A stretch of DNA of 64,000 nucleotides from Vicia villosa (Eukaryota > Streptophyta > Magnoliopsida > Fabales > Fabaceae), in NCBI RefSeq assembly GCF_029867415.1, contig NC_081183.1, forward strand, positions 112,815,061-112,879,060. Reading direction: 5' to 3'. The position numbers and the translations under genes are program-made. This document shows, piece by piece, positions 47,347 through 59,149 of the stretch. Below the pieces are notes generated by a model, which saw nothing but the letters and a program-made list of their open reading frames with translations, did no database searches and was not told the origin of the DNA. Each line of letters opens with the position of its first letter. The stretch's first letter is position 1.

Positions 47347-48592
47347 ACCAGGTGGAGAAGTCAAGTTTGGAGGAGATCAGAAGGGCAAAATCATTGGCTC
47401 TGGAACCATAAGTCTTGGTAACTCTCCTTCCATAACTAATGTACTTCTTGTAGAAGGATTAACGCATAACTTATTGTCCATAAGTCAATTAAGTGACAAT
47501 GGTTATGATATGATCTTCAATCAAAAGTCTTGCAAGGCTGTAAGTCAGAAGGATGGCACAATCCTACTTACAGGCAAGAAAAAGAACAACATTTATAAGA
47601 TTGATCTTTCAGAGCTTGAGATGCAGAAGGTGACTTGCCTTATGTCTGTTTCTGAAGAGCAATGGGTCTGGCACAGAAGATTAGGACATGCTAGTTTGAG
47701 AAAGATTTCTCAGATTAACAAACTAAATCTGGTCAGAGGACTCCCCAATCTGAAATACAAATCAGATGCTCTTTGTGAAGCATGTCAGAAGGGCAAGTTC
47801 TCCAAACCTGCATTCAAGTCTAAGAATGTTGTTTCTTCCTCAAGGCCGTTAGAACTCTTGCACATTGATCTGTTTGGCCCAGTCAAAACAGCATCTGTCA
47901 GAGGGAAGAAATATGGATTAGTCATCGTAGATGATTATAGCCGCTGGACATGGGTAAAGTTCTTAAAACACAAGGATGAGTCTCATTCAGTGTTCTTTGA
48001 ATTCTGCACTCAGATCCAATCTGAGAAGGAGTGCAAGATCATAAAGGTCAGAAGTGATCATGGTGGCGAATTTGAGAAAAGATTCTTTGAGGAGTTCTTC
48101 AAAGAAAATGGTATTGCCCATGATTTCTCTTGCCCTAGAACTACACAACAAAATGGAGTTGTAGAGCGAAAGAATAGGACTCTTCAAGAAATGGCCAGAA
48201 CCATGATCAATGAAACCAATATGGCTACGCACTTCTGGGCAGAAGCAATAAACACTGCGTGTTATATTCAGAATAGAATCTCTATAAGACCTATTCTAAA
48301 TAAGACTCCTTATGAATTGTGGAAGAACAGAAAGCCCAACATTTCATATTTTCATCCTTTTGGATGTGTGTGTTTTATTCTGAATACTAAAGATCATCTT
48401 GGTAAGTTTGATTCTAAAGCACAAAAGTGTTTCCTTCTTGGATATTCTGAAAGCTCTAAAGGCTACAGAGTATACAATACTGAAACATTGATTGTAGAAG
48501 AATCAATCAATATCAGGTTTGATGATAAGCTTGGTTTTGAAAAACCAAAGCAGCTTGAGAATTTTGCAGATATAGATATTGTCATATCATAA
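47225..48592 (+). CDS. Protease and integrase of copia element, pol truncated
   Basis: Lies in the +1 frame relative to gag and has no ATG near its opening (open from 47225). Protease carries the active-site triplet in WYLDSGCSRHMTG. Integrase has the HRRLGHASLRKISQ zinc-binding region with CEACQKGK, then the core with HIDLFGPVKTASVRGKKYG, VIVDDYSRWTWV, VRSDHGGEFEKRFF and TTQQNGVVERKNRTLQEM, so D, D and E are all present. The C-terminal part RISIRPILNKTPYELWKNRK and HPFGCVCFILNTKD is normal for copia. The frame stops at 48592. Downstream, traces such as ILGKKDDPIRTRSF (about 48732-48775) mark the linker that normally leads to the reverse transcriptase, which is absent. Confidence 0.92.
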   Translation, partial: FLLQISLAAKRTKSKMSWYLDSGCSRHMTGRRSTFQDLVLKPGGEVKFGGDQKGKIIGSGTISLGNSPSITNVLLVEGLTHNLLSISQLSDNGYDMIFNQKSCKAVSQKDGTILLTGKKKNNIYKIDLSELEMQKVTCLMSVSEEQWVWHRRLGHASLRKISQINKLNLVRGLPNLKYKSDALCEACQKGKFSKPAFKSKNVVSSSRPLELLHIDLFGPVKTASVRGKKYGLVIVDDYSRWTWVKFLKHKDESHSVFFEFCTQIQSEKECKIIKVRSDHGGEFEKRFFEEFFKENGIAHDFSCPRTTQQNGVVERKNRTLQEMARTMINETNMATHFWAEAINTACYIQNRISIRPILNKTPYELWKNRKPNISYFHPFGCVCFILNTKDHLGKFDSKAQKCFLLGYSESSKGYRVYNTETLIVEESINIRFDDKLGFEKPKQLENFADIDIVIS

Positions 48593-48899
48593 GCTGTAGA
48601 ACCAAGAAGCAAAGCTGCAGAAGCTGAAAGTCTCAGAAGCAATGGATCAGAAGATCAAGTTGTTGCATCTTTAGAGAATCTCAGGATTTCAGAAGATCAT
48701 CTAGACTTTCATCAGCTCATTCAGAAGATGTGATTCTTGGGAAGAAAGATGATCCTATCAGAACAAGATCATTTCTAAAGAATGACAATCAGAAGCAGTG
48801 ATCAGAATCAGAAGGCGTAAAGTCTACTCAGAAAAATACAGCTGTCATCTATTTTCTGATGGTGAACACGAGTATGTACGGTTAGTAAAAAGCGTGCAG
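48593..48899 (+). pseudogene. Linker remnant at the site of the missing reverse transcriptase
   Basis: Stop-containing sequence rich in CAGAAG words. It includes a relic of the integrase to reverse transcriptase linker (near 48732-48775) and then unrelated sequence, so the whole reverse transcriptase and RNase H coding region is gone. The deletion point lies between about 48790 and 48850. Confidence 0.6.
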
Positions 48900-49188
48900 T
48901 TGTAAAGACCCCGACCTAGGTAACTGTGTTAAATTATTTCATTTACCACGTTCTCTCTCCTGATGTCATGTCTCATTGAATGCATAATGATGTTTTTTTT
49001 TGTAATCAATTTCTTTCAAAACAATTTTCTTTTCTCTTTATTATTTATTTCTCTTTTCAAATCGTTTAAATAACCTGTTTCATCTTCATTTATTTCTTTT
49101 CTCTCTCTCTCTCCCTCGTTTGTGTATCTCTTTCGTTGCATTTGCTTTCAAACCCTAGTTTCTGATTTGATCTCAAAGCATAATCATC
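48900..49188 (+). promoter_or_regulatory. Gene-leader-like region before the env-position ORF
   Basis: AT-rich upstream part, then a pyrimidine-rich tract (CTCTCTCTCTCTCCCTCG near 49102-49119) and AAACCCTAG, followed by the ORF's ATG at 49189. CT-rich leaders with this last motif are common before plant housekeeping gene starts. It may be an internal promoter or leader for the downstream gene. This is inference from composition only. Confidence 0.4.
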
Positions 49189-51657
49189 ATGAACTCATCT
49201 TCAAGTTCATCAAACCCAGCAGAAAGACTCACTTCTACACAGATTCTTCTACGCAAATATGGGTATGCTCCTTTGAAAACATGCTTGATTCCCACTGACG
49301 AACTCGAAGTTCTTTGTGAATCTGCTGTGGACTTCAACAACCTTAGAGCAAATGGTTTTCTGTGTGACGTCAGAATATTGGAGCAAGGATGGTCGAAATA
49401 TCTTGATAGATTGGTTGGACCAATTTATCCTGAACTTGTGAAGGACTTCTGGTTACATGCCACGGTTACCCCAACTGCTATTATTTCCTTCGTGCTAGGG
49501 CATGAAATGGTTATTATTGAAAAGCTCACCAGGAAGCTGTACAATCTGAATGATGAAGAAGGTTGGTCTGGTCTTCAACCTGGAACGGTTAGCTGGTATC
49601 AAGTTGAAAATCAAATCTCTACTGTGTTTGGAGCTGAGTCTCATAAAATTGGCAATTTAAGGCCGTTTTATCAAGTATGGGTTGAGATTATTCTGGGTTC
49701 TCTTCACCACAGAAAGAAGATGTTCTCACCCTCCGCCTACATCAGTCCGGATCACAAGTACACTCTCTTCTGCATTGGCAGAAAGATAGAACTCAACATC
49801 TCTCACATTCTATTTGAGAATCTGAAGACTTCTATTTTTGAATCAAGAGAAGATGAAAGGGCGAAGTACCCTCATATTCCTAGAAAGACTATTCCTTTCG
49901 GAAGAATGATCTCAGACATTCTGACTGAAAGCAAATTGCTGGACTCCATCAGAACACTTGACGCGTCCCATTATCTTGGAGTAGTTCAGGGTCCCATCTT
50001 CAATGGTGTGGATTTGTTCAGACTAGAGCTCATAAAAAATGTACCTTCTGTGTGCACAAGCTTTCCTGACATTCTGTCAAGAAGAGTTGCTGTTGAAGGT
50101 TTTGTCTCTTTGTTTCATAAAGAACTTCATCAAGCTGTCAAGCTTCACCTGGAAGATTGTGTTAGGAAGCAATCAGATATTGATCCAGCTTGGATCCGTG
50201 GCAGAGTACTTCTGTCCAAAGCTGATCTTCTGAAGAAGGATCAGAAGGAACAACAGGCAAAGCTAAAAAGAAAGGCCCGAGAAGATGAGGCTAAGAAAGC
50301 CAAGAAGTTGAGGGTCACCTATGATCCTGACAAGGTGGACTCTTCTGAACGCAGGGAGAAAAGGATCAGAGACTCTTTTCACACCACCAGATCTTCACAT
50401 GCTTCTTCTGAATCCGTTACCAGGCAGGTTTTTACTCCACCTCCTTCTGTCCCTAAACCTTCTCCCCATTCACCTCCTTCTGAACCTAAAATCAACTTCA
50501 CTATACCAAATCCTTCTCCATCATCTCTTTCCTCTCCCATTCTAAACCCCACACCTCTAAGTATTCTTCCCCCAACTCCTTCTGATAAATCTTTCTCACC
50601 AATTCCCTTCATAAATACCCCATCCTCTTCACAACCTATATTTTCTGATACTCCATCCACATCAATCATTCTCTCAGATGTCCCTTCTTCCTCATCCACC
50701 GCACCTCCACCTTCTTTATCCCATCCCTTACCTATCAGAAAATCCAAACTCTACTGCCTTCTCTATCCTAACTACAAATTCACCTTCAATCCACCTGAAC
50801 CTAAACCCTCTGCCTACCTGGAACTGTTCAGACATGAGGTGATTAGCAGTCTAGACCTTCTAAAGGATGCCTTCCTAAATGGTCTGGATGATGTTTCTAC
50901 AAGAAATCTCTAGAGAAGCTTTCGCAAGGATTTTCAAGTAGAAGCAATGGGAGTACAAAAGAGACTAGTGGCTGCTGCCCCTGGTTACCCTGGTTACCTT
51001 CTGGAGGGTGATAATGGTATATACTACCATCCTCTCAGAAATTGTGTTGCTGCTGAGGAGAAGCAGTTTGTGGATGAATTGGAAGAAGCAAGACTGGCTG
51101 CTGCATTGGAAGCTAATCCTTGCAGAGAAATTGTGGTCTGGAGACCTCAATATCCTGTTCTGCTCGGAGACTTCAAGACTCTCTTTGACTTCCTGAGGGA
51201 AAACCCTTCTAAGAAAGACCCAAGCTTGGTCATTCCAGAAGTTGTTGACCCACCAGAAGTTGAAGGTCCTTCTGCCCCTAGGAATCTAGCTGCCATTCTT
51301 CAGGCACTTGAGAATGGAGATTCTGAGATTCTGGCTGCAGAATATGAAGATGCTTCTATGCAAGAAGCAGATGTAGATGATCATGTTGCTGAAATAGTTC
51401 CTATTGAGGAAAACCCTGCAAATGATCTATCAATGGAAGCTACAGATCACAATGCCATCCCTGTGGATAAAAGCTGTGAAGCCTCTTCTGATGAACCTTC
51501 CCGTCTTGCAAGGACTCTGGAAGTTATTCAGAAGAATCAGGATGAGCAAAGCTCAGTCAATGCTGAGTTTAGAGCTTTCATGGAGAAGCAGAATGAGCAC
51601 AACAATGGGGTTCAAGAGATGCTGGCCAAGATCTTGTCGAAGCTAGGGTCATCCTAG
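49189..51657 (+). pseudogene. Env-position ORF of SIRE/Maximus element (putative plant transposon protein), one stop
   Basis: ATG 49189 (MNSSSSSSNPAERL) opens 574 codons to TAG 50911. The same frame continues to 51657, ending AKILSKLGSS, so the full product would be about 820 residues. The N-terminal third holds a conserved globular region: FNNLRANGFLCDVRILEQGW, DRLVGPIYPELVKDFWLHA, and HEMVIIEKLTRKLYNL. It resembles the domain often labelled putative plant transposon protein. A Lys/Glu-rich helix (KRKAREDEAKKAKKLRVTYD) follows, then a Pro/Ser-rich stretch of about 100 residues, and an acidic, coiled C-terminus. I see no convincing signal peptide or membrane anchor, so an envelope function is not supported by sequence. 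Confidence 0.85.
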
Positions 51658-52824
51658 ATTGAGTCTTAGTTGCTTTGTTTTTGCTTTGCTGCATCTGTCT
51701 TGTGCATATTCTCTTGCTTATCTTTGTGTACTTTTGTACTTCTGTCTTCTTGAGCTTAAATGAAAATTATCCTTTTCTTCCATGTGTTTCTTTTTGTTTT
51801 TCATCTGAATCTTTTATGTTTTTGATGTTATGACAAAAAGGGGGAGAAATATGTGATAAATGATCTGATTTATTTTATCAGTTACTGGGTAAAAAGGCCC
51901 CAAATTACTAACAGAACTTGCAAATTTCTATGCTTTAAGTTTTGTTGTTGCAGGAATTGAAGATTCTCTTTTAAAAGCTCAACACAAGAAGCAACAAGAT
52001 GGGGAAAAGCAATTCTATAAAGAATCAAGCTCTTGGATTCTTGAAGCAAGCTGAGTGCTATGAAGCTTCAGAATCAGAAGCAAGAAGGAAGAATGTTCAG
52101 ATATTCTGATGATAGAATATGCTCTGAAACATTATGCCTATTTGTTCTGATACATATTATGTGACTCTGATACATATTATATGTTCTGAAACATATTTTA
52201 TGTTCTGACTCATTCATGCTGACTTTTGTCATTTAGTTTTGTTCTGTAACATTTCAGGATGTAGAGATGCTCTGATGATGCTCTGGTACATTCAACAATG
52301 TTCTGATACAATCTAGCATGAAGTGATGTAAGAAGAAATTCAAGCTCTGAAGCTGTCCTAATGGAAGCAAGAGTCAGAAGCTGTGAATGTTCTGAAGATC
52401 AAAGAAATTCAAGTTCTGAAGCTTTCCGATGGAAGCAGAAATCAAAAGTTTGATGTGAATGTTCTGAAGATCAAAGAAATTCAAGTTCTGAAGCTGTCCG
52501 ATGGAAGCAGGAATCAGAAGCTGTGGATGTTCTGAGGATCTAAAGAAATTCAAGTTCTGAAGCTGTCCTATGGAAGCAGAAATCAGAAGTCATGAATGTT
52601 CTGTAGATCAAGCATATGTGAACGTCTCTACTGAAATACTCAGGGAAGTTTTTATTTATAAAATTCTTCCAGTATTAATTTCAGGGGGAGATTATTCATC
52701 TCAGGGGGAGACATATTCACATGCTTATGTTATAGCTGTGTAATTGTCTTTAGCCGTCTGCTCTTTCTAATCGCAAATTCATATCATTTATATATATTTT
52801 TGTCATCATCAAAAAGGGGGAGAT
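51658..52824 (+). mobile_element. 3' region of copia element with purine tracts
   Basis: Non-coding. Internal tract AAAAAGGGGGAGAAAT at 51835-51850 and final tract AAAAAGGGGGAGAT at 52811-52824, next to the LTR. A block of about four 70-bp repeats lies between (52330-52620). Several GGGGGAGA runs precede the final tract (52684-52710). Confidence 0.8.
52330..52620 (+). repeat. About four tandem copies of a 69-72 bp unit
   Basis: Units contain AAAGAAATTCAAGTTCTGAA and GCTGTCCNATGGAAGCAG. CAAGNTCTGA recurs at 52341, 52410, 52482 and 52551. Copies differ by point changes and small indels. Confidence 0.85.
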
Positions 52825-54036
52825 TGTTTGAACAAGATTTGTTCTGATCAATATTCTTAGTTTTGATGATAACAGGGATATGAATTTTGTGTGAGATAAT
52901 GTGGTACTCTAATACACTGCAATTTCCCTTTCAGGAAATATATAAAGAGTATGCACAAATCAGCGCTCAGAAGCTTTGACTCAGAAGGTTCAGCATGCAA
53001 CATCAGAACATGGTCTGGCAAGACATCAGAAGATGGTCAAAGCAGAATCAGAACATGGGTCTATGGAAGCATCAGAAGAACTTGAGTTCAGAAGCAGAAG
53101 CACTGAAGTCCTCATGGTATCACGCTCAGAAGCACTTCAAGGTCAGAAGAAAAGAAGATGCTCTGCACCAAGCTGTTTGACTCTGATGATATTCAAATGT
53201 TGTATACACGAACATCATATCAGAAGCAAGTACAAGATGGCAGGCTACGCTGACTGACAAAAGGAACGTTAGAAGCTATTAAAGGCAACGTCAGTAGACA
53301 CAGCGTAAACAAGGCTCGAGGTAGTTGACAAAAGAGTGAAACATTAAATGCAATGCTGTACGGAATACGCAAAGCATTAAATGCTCCCAACGGTCATCTT
53401 CTCAAGTGCCTATAAATATGAAGTTCTGATGAAAAGCAAGGTTACCAATTCTGAACGAACCTATGCTGATACAAACTTGCTGAAACGCTGTTTAATTCAA
53501 AGCTCAGAAACTTCATCTTCATCAAAGCTCACTACATTGCTGTTGTAATATATTAGTGAGATTAAGCTTAAACTTTAAGAGAAATATCACTGTTGTGATT
53601 ATAGCTTTTCAGAAGCACTTGTAATACTCTTATTTGATTACATTAATTTGTAAGGAACTAGAGTGATCAGGTTTGATCAGGAAACTCTAGGAAGTCTTAG
53701 CTTGTGTCTAAGCAGTTGTAACTAGAGTGATCACGTGGTGGTCAGGATACTCTAGAAAGTCTTAGCTTGTGTCTAAGCATTTGTTCCTAGAGTGATCAGG
53801 TTGTGATCAGGATACTCTAGAAGACTTAGTCGCGGACTAAGTGGAAAACCATTGTAATCTGTTGAGATTAGTGGATTAAATCCTCAGGTGAGGTAAATCA
53901 CTCCAAGGGGGTGGACTGGAGTAGTTTAGTTAACAACGAACCAGGATAAAAATAATTGTGCAAATTGTTTTTATCGTTCAAGTTTTAGATTACACTTATT
54001 CGAACCCCCCCTTTCTAAGTGTTTTTCTATCCTTCA
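52825..54036 (+). repeat. 3' LTR of copia element (1212 bp)
   Basis: Same length as the 5' LTR. It begins TGTTTGAACAAG, with one change against TGTTAGAACAAG. TATAAATA at 53411-53418. Confidence 0.95.
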
Positions 54037-54041
54037 ACCTT

Positions 54042-54898
54042 TAACCCATCCTGGCCTTTAGGAACGTAGTGGGGGGACTACTCTTGACAAATGTTGAGAA
54101 CTAGTCGCTACCCGATGCTACAATTCAGATAGGTTCTCTCTCAAAGTATCATTGCATGGTGCAAATGCATCATGTCCGAGGGTGCTTTAGAAGGGCTGAC
54201 AATTCTGGATAACTTATAGAACCTGTTGCTGAAATCTCCTTATCCATAGAAGTACCTTTGGGAAGGGTATCTCACATGATCTAAACTCCATGCAAGACAA
54301 GCCTAAGGAAATTGTGTGACTTGTGTGACTTGTTTGTGTTTGCTACTAACCTTCAGTTCCTTGCAGGTTTTGTTAAGAGGACTTGTTTGTCCTTACTATC
54401 TCACGCTATGTCTAATGAACTGCATTCGCATAACATCATGACATCATGGCATCATAAGCATAATATGATTTAACTAACCCTTTCAAGGATCTTGGGGATT
54501 TAGGGCGCACAATTTCAGGTACCTCTATCAAAGGTTAATTTCCTAATCAAGGGGCAAGAGGATTTACTTTCCTCTAGCCACATACCTTCCAATTCAAAGG
54601 CTTAGCACCTATCAAGGGGCAAGAGGAATTATTTTCCTTTGGACATGTACCTTCAAATTCAGAAGTATCCCGAGTCATAGGCGATGACCCACTCGATATG
54701 GTGAGCTTGATACTCAAAGAAGGACATTCAAGGACGAAAGCCAAGATTCTTCAGACAAAGATGCGACCAAATCATTTTAATGTTGCTAAATAAATTCCTA
54801 TAGATCCTTGAAAAACATTACATTTGCATTCATAACATCGCATAACAGGTTTCTTATAACAGGTCTCTCATCCTGCCTCGCTGTTTATTTCGGTCATC
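54042..54898 (+). mobile_element. Ogre leader, part after the copia insertion
   Basis: Long untranslated stretch up to the gag start, with no ORF of note. A short direct repeat built on ATCAAGGGGCAAGAGGA occurs at about 54557 and 54616. An Ogre-type ORF1 before gag is not seen. Confidence 0.7.
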
Positions 54899-56293
54899 AT
54901 GAATCTCGAGCAATCAGTCAAAGACCTTCAGGTTCAAAATGCTGAATTCCAAGCCTTGATTCTAAATTTGTCCAAAGGGCAAGAAGAGCTGAAAACCATG
55001 CTGACTAAAAAGAAGAAGAAGAATGGCAAGAAGACTCTAGGGAAAAGGCTTAGGCCGATCTTGCAACTCAGGGATGTCGAAGCCTTTGAAGACAATGACG
55101 AAGATGAGCAAGATGATGATGCTAGTATCAAGACTGAGGCAAAAAGTAACCATGATGCTGCCAAGCCTTCTGAAGAAGAAGAAGATTATTACCATGAGAA
55201 CGAACATCCTGATGACAAATGCAAGTTGCTGGAGGAGCGTATGAAAGCCATGGAAATTCAGAAGGTACCTGGACTGGATTTTGAAGATCTAGGACTCATC
55301 TCTGGTGTTGTTATCCCTCCGAAATTCAAGACTCCGACCTTTGCTAAGTATGATGGATTCTCCTGTCCTAAACTACACTTGAGGTCTTATGTAAGGAAGA
55401 TTCAGCCTCATACTGCTGATAAGAGGCTCTGGATCCACTTCTTTCAAGAAAGCTTATCTGGAACACAACTCGAATGGTCTTATCAACTGGAGGGCACCAA
55501 CATCCATACATGGGAAGATTTGGAAACTGCTTTCTATGTGCAATATCAATACAATGCTGACCTCGTGCCAACCCGCATGCAACTATAAAGCATGTTTATG
55601 GGCTCTAATGAAAGTTTCAAAGAGTATGCTAAAAAATGGAGAGATTTGGCTGGTACAGTTCAACCTCCGTTGACTGACAGGGAATTGGTCGATAGGTGTA
55701 TGATTACGCTGATCGGTCGTTTCTATAGTCATTTAATGGGAAGTTTATCATCTGGATTCACTAAACTCATACTGATTGGGGAAAGTGTCGAGAGTGGCAT
55801 TCGAAGTGGTAAGATTCAAGTGGCTACATCCTCAGGAGCTACAAAGAAGCATTTCAATAGGAAGTCAGATTCCAATGCTGTGTATGGGCAGAAAAGGAGA
55901 AACCATGATCAACCTATTGGGGCAGTTAGGATCTCCACACCGGAGCCTCAACAAGGTCGTCAAAACAAACAAGACACGCCCAGGCGTCAATTCACAAAAA
56001 TCAATATGTCGCTAGCTCAAGCCTTACAACATCTGCTAAAGGCAAATTTGGTTACCCTGAGGGATCCTCCTAAGAATCCGATCACCTCTGCTCCTAGCTA
56101 CAAACCCAATACGAGATGCGCATATCATTCTAATAGTCCTGGACACGACACAGAGAATTGTTGGCCGTTGAAGAATAAGATCCAAGATATGATCGACACA
56201 GGTGAAATTGAGTTCGACCCTCCTGCAACTCCTAATGTGATCACTACTCCCATGCCTAATCACGACAAGATTGCTAATGCTGTGGATGGCTAG
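54899..56293 (+). pseudogene. Gag of Ogre-type element, one in-frame stop
   Basis: ATG 54899 (MNLEQSVKDLQVQNAEFQ) begins a coiled N-terminal part followed by a basic KKKKKNGKKTLGKR patch and an acidic stretch. The gag domain has VIPPKFKTPTFAKYDGFSC, HLRSYVRKIQPHTADKRLWI and LSGTQLEWSYQLEGTNIHTW. A TAA at 55586-55588 separates this from MFMGSNESFKEYAKKWRDLA in the same frame, one codon later. The C-terminal zinc-binding-like region is CAYHSNSPGHDTENCWPLKN, and the frame ends at TAG 56291. All of pol is missing after it. One stop in about 465 codons means the frame has otherwise been kept. Confidence 0.88.
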
Positions 56294-58480
56294 AAATATG
56301 GACTTTTAGATCATTAGATTTACCTTCATTTGCAATTTCTTTCCTGTTTGTTTAAACATTCGATGTATGATAGACATTATCTGTTTTAATATTCACCATC
56401 AGTGCATTGCATATGTTTGTCTTGAATAAATTATTTCTCTATCACTCGTTTTAAATTGTGTATTTACTTTACATATGTTTATTCGAATCCTGCTAAGCTG
56501 TAAGCCTTTTGAGGGAGGATGACGAAAATGATACCGCAATCTCATACAGTATGCTATTTAGCGGACTATGCTGACGATGTACATGCATTGTTTCAATTCC
56601 TAAACAGTGGAGATATAAGGATGTTAATCCCTCGTCAACCCCTTTGAGCCTAAGGAGTAGAAGTTTTTTCTCATACAAATTAAACCCTTAATCATAACCT
56701 GGGGTAGAGTAGTTACTCAGTTAACTCAATTATACTAGCTGTTGTTTGCACAAATAACGATGGGTTTCTGTAATCATCAAGTCAGGCAGTCAATATCCAT
56801 CAAAAAGAAGAAGAAAGAAAAAAAGTTGTTAAGTCAAAACCTATGAAGGATACTTATCGAAAGTCGAAACATCCCGCCGACTGTAATCACAAAATAAACA
56901 GTTCAGGAAAAAGATAGGGATAACAAAAATCAAAGTCAAAAAATAGGTCACTACAAATCCTCGACAAAAAGAAAAATTACAAGAAAGGATGATTGTCTGT
57001 CCAAATAAAAGCTCTGGTGCTTTGACCATCATCAAACCTCAATGTTACAACTTCAAGCTTTGCTAAGACTTAAACGCAGAGTTAACTGAGCATAGGATCG
57101 AAGAACATCACGAAGATTGGGAAGGGTACAAATAAACTTTGAGCCTTTATCCTTTGTTTCTTAAAACCGTGAACCAAGCCACGTTACAACCCCTGAAAGT
57201 CCTAACTGAATCATGGTTAGTTTGAAAGCATATTGTCACCAAAAAGGTATCCTGACTCCTTAAGGTTTACCACAAATGCTGAGTTGATATTTCGTCTTTT
57301 ACAAACATCACGTTTTTATAAATATCATGTTTTTACATCTCCTGTTTTAATGTTTTTCAAAAACTCAAGACAGACTTATGCATTGTATCTCATGAATTCA
57401 TTATTAAACATATTTTGCTACATAATTTCGAATGTTAGCATCAGAAAGAATCTTCACATGGTACAACTAATGACTGAAGGTTGTCCCGACAGACAAAACC
57501 ACTTCAGAAGCATTGTCTCTTATGTATACAAGGGGCATGACATGGTTTTTTCCAATGAATCTGGGGCAGTCAGGTCAAGATTCCGAGAATCTCTCAAAGA
57601 ATGCCAATTAATCTGGGGCAGTCAGGTCAAGATTCCTAGAATCTCTCAAGATCCCAATCAACAGGGGCATGCATCCAAGTGGGTCTGAAGCTATTTCCCA
57701 ATTGACATGGGGAATTGTCCTAAGTCTATGATTACTGGGGCATGTCATCCATAATACACATCTCATGAAGTCCTCGCGAGGCGAGTCTCTTCAAATTCCC
57801 TAAATAGCTGGGGCAAAGCTATGCAAGACATGTTCAACACTTCGATCCATACTCATTGGTGTTTTCTAATCAATACAAATCCAGGAATGATAGTTACTAT
57901 AATACTGGGGGCACGTTCCAGACATCCATGACGTCCCACAAAGCTGGTTTCATAGGATCATATCCCCACAAGGTAATCATTAAGAAGATATCTTCAAATG
58001 TTCTCGTCCCACAGAGACTTGGTCCCTCAATGGAGCTTTACGTCTTCGACACTGTCGATTCCCCGACTCTTTTCTCTTCTCTAAACAAAGTTATTCATCT
58101 CTCTTATCCCCAGTCATGGTACATCTACATCAATCATTCAAATGGCTCTCATCCCCAAGCAAAAGCCAAAAATCCCCAACGTGTATCTTCAAAATAAGAT
58201 CAAGCATCAGAGTCACAATGACCTGGAGATTTTTTTTCTCAATCAAGATACTCCAAATAGCATAAATCATGTTCATACATCATATATCATAGTAAATTCA
58301 TACATAACATACATACGCCTCGTGGCATATGCATACCACTCTCATTCATTTAAAAAATTACAATACATGCATCACGACATTGCATAAAAATAATGTTTCT
58401 TTTTTAGTCTATTTCTACAATCAAATGAACATTATCTTCTAGATATAGGGCAGAGATAATCAAGTCAATGATTTAATTCT
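56294..58480 (+). mobile_element. Ogre 3' untranslated region with repeated CTGGGGCA boxes
   Basis: Non-coding after gag. Between 57480 and 57920 the purine-rich word CTGGGGCA or a close variant recurs at 57562, 57613, 57662 (CAGGGGCA), 57735 and 57809, plus CTGGGGGCA near 57905. A 51-bp direct duplication covers 57561-57611 and 57612-57662. Elsewhere no ORF or repeat is notable. Confidence 0.7.
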
Positions 58481-58536
58481 TACACTCATTCTAGATGGAG
58501 ATTTAGTTCTGAGACTTAATTTTGGATATCTTTCAG

Positions 58537-59140
58537 AGATAGTTCAGAGATAATCAAGACAAGATTTAGTTCTGATACTTAATTTTGGATATCATCCAAA
58601 GATAGTTCAGAGATAATCAAGACCAAGATTTAATTCTGATACTTAGTTCCGGGTATTCTCCAGAGATAGTTCAGAGATAATCAAAACAATGATTTAATTC
58701 TGATACTTAGTTCCTGGTATTCTCTAGAGATAGTTCAGAAATGATCAAGACAGAGATTTAATTCTGATACTTAGTCCCGGGTATTCTCTAGAGATAGTTC
58801 AGAGATAATCAAAACAATGATTTAATTCTGATACTTAGTTCTGGGTATTCTCCAGAGATAGTTCAGAGATAATCAAAACAATGATTTAGTTCTGATACTT
58901 AGTTCTGGGTATTCTCTAGAGATAGTTCAGAGATAATCAAAACAATGATTTAGTTCTGATACTTAGTTTCGGGTATTCTCCAGAGATAGTTCAGAGATAA
59001 TCAAGACAACGATTTAGTTCAACGATTTAGTTCTGATACTTAGTTCTAGGTATTCTCAAGAGATAGTTCAGAGATAATCAAGACAACGATTTAGTTCTGA
59101 TACTTACTTCCGGGTATTCTCCATAAATAGTTCAGAGATA
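58537..59140 (+). repeat. 64-bp tandem repeat array, about 10 copies
   Basis: AGTTCAGAGATAATCAA recurs at 58541, 58604, 58668, 58732, 58796, 58860, 58924, 58988, 59065 and 59129. Spacing is 63-64 bp except one unit of 77 bp that carries a 13-bp internal duplication (AACGATTTAGTTC, near 59009-59034). Confidence 0.93.
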
Positions 59141-59149
59141 ATCAAGAGA

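Larger units (their letters stand above)
44129..54036 (+). mobile_element. SIRE/Maximus-type Ty1-copia element (9908 bp), no reverse transcriptase
   Basis: Two 1212-bp LTRs (44129-45340 and 52825-54036) that differ at only scattered bases, target duplication ACCTT (44124-44128 and 54037-54041), a tRNA-Met-type primer site and the tract AAAAAGGGGGAGAT before the 3' LTR. Genes in order are gag, protease, integrase and an env-position ORF. Reverse transcriptase and RNase H are missing between integrase and the last ORF. The near-identical LTRs mean a recent insertion. Confidence 0.95.

Noticed and set aside
50379..50747. Minus-strand Gly/Glu-rich ORF
   Set aside because: Shadow of the Pro/Ser-rich coding region of the env-position ORF.
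49189..51657. True retroviral-type envelope gene
   Set aside because: No signal peptide, fusion peptide or C-terminal membrane anchor is visible. Only the position is env-like.
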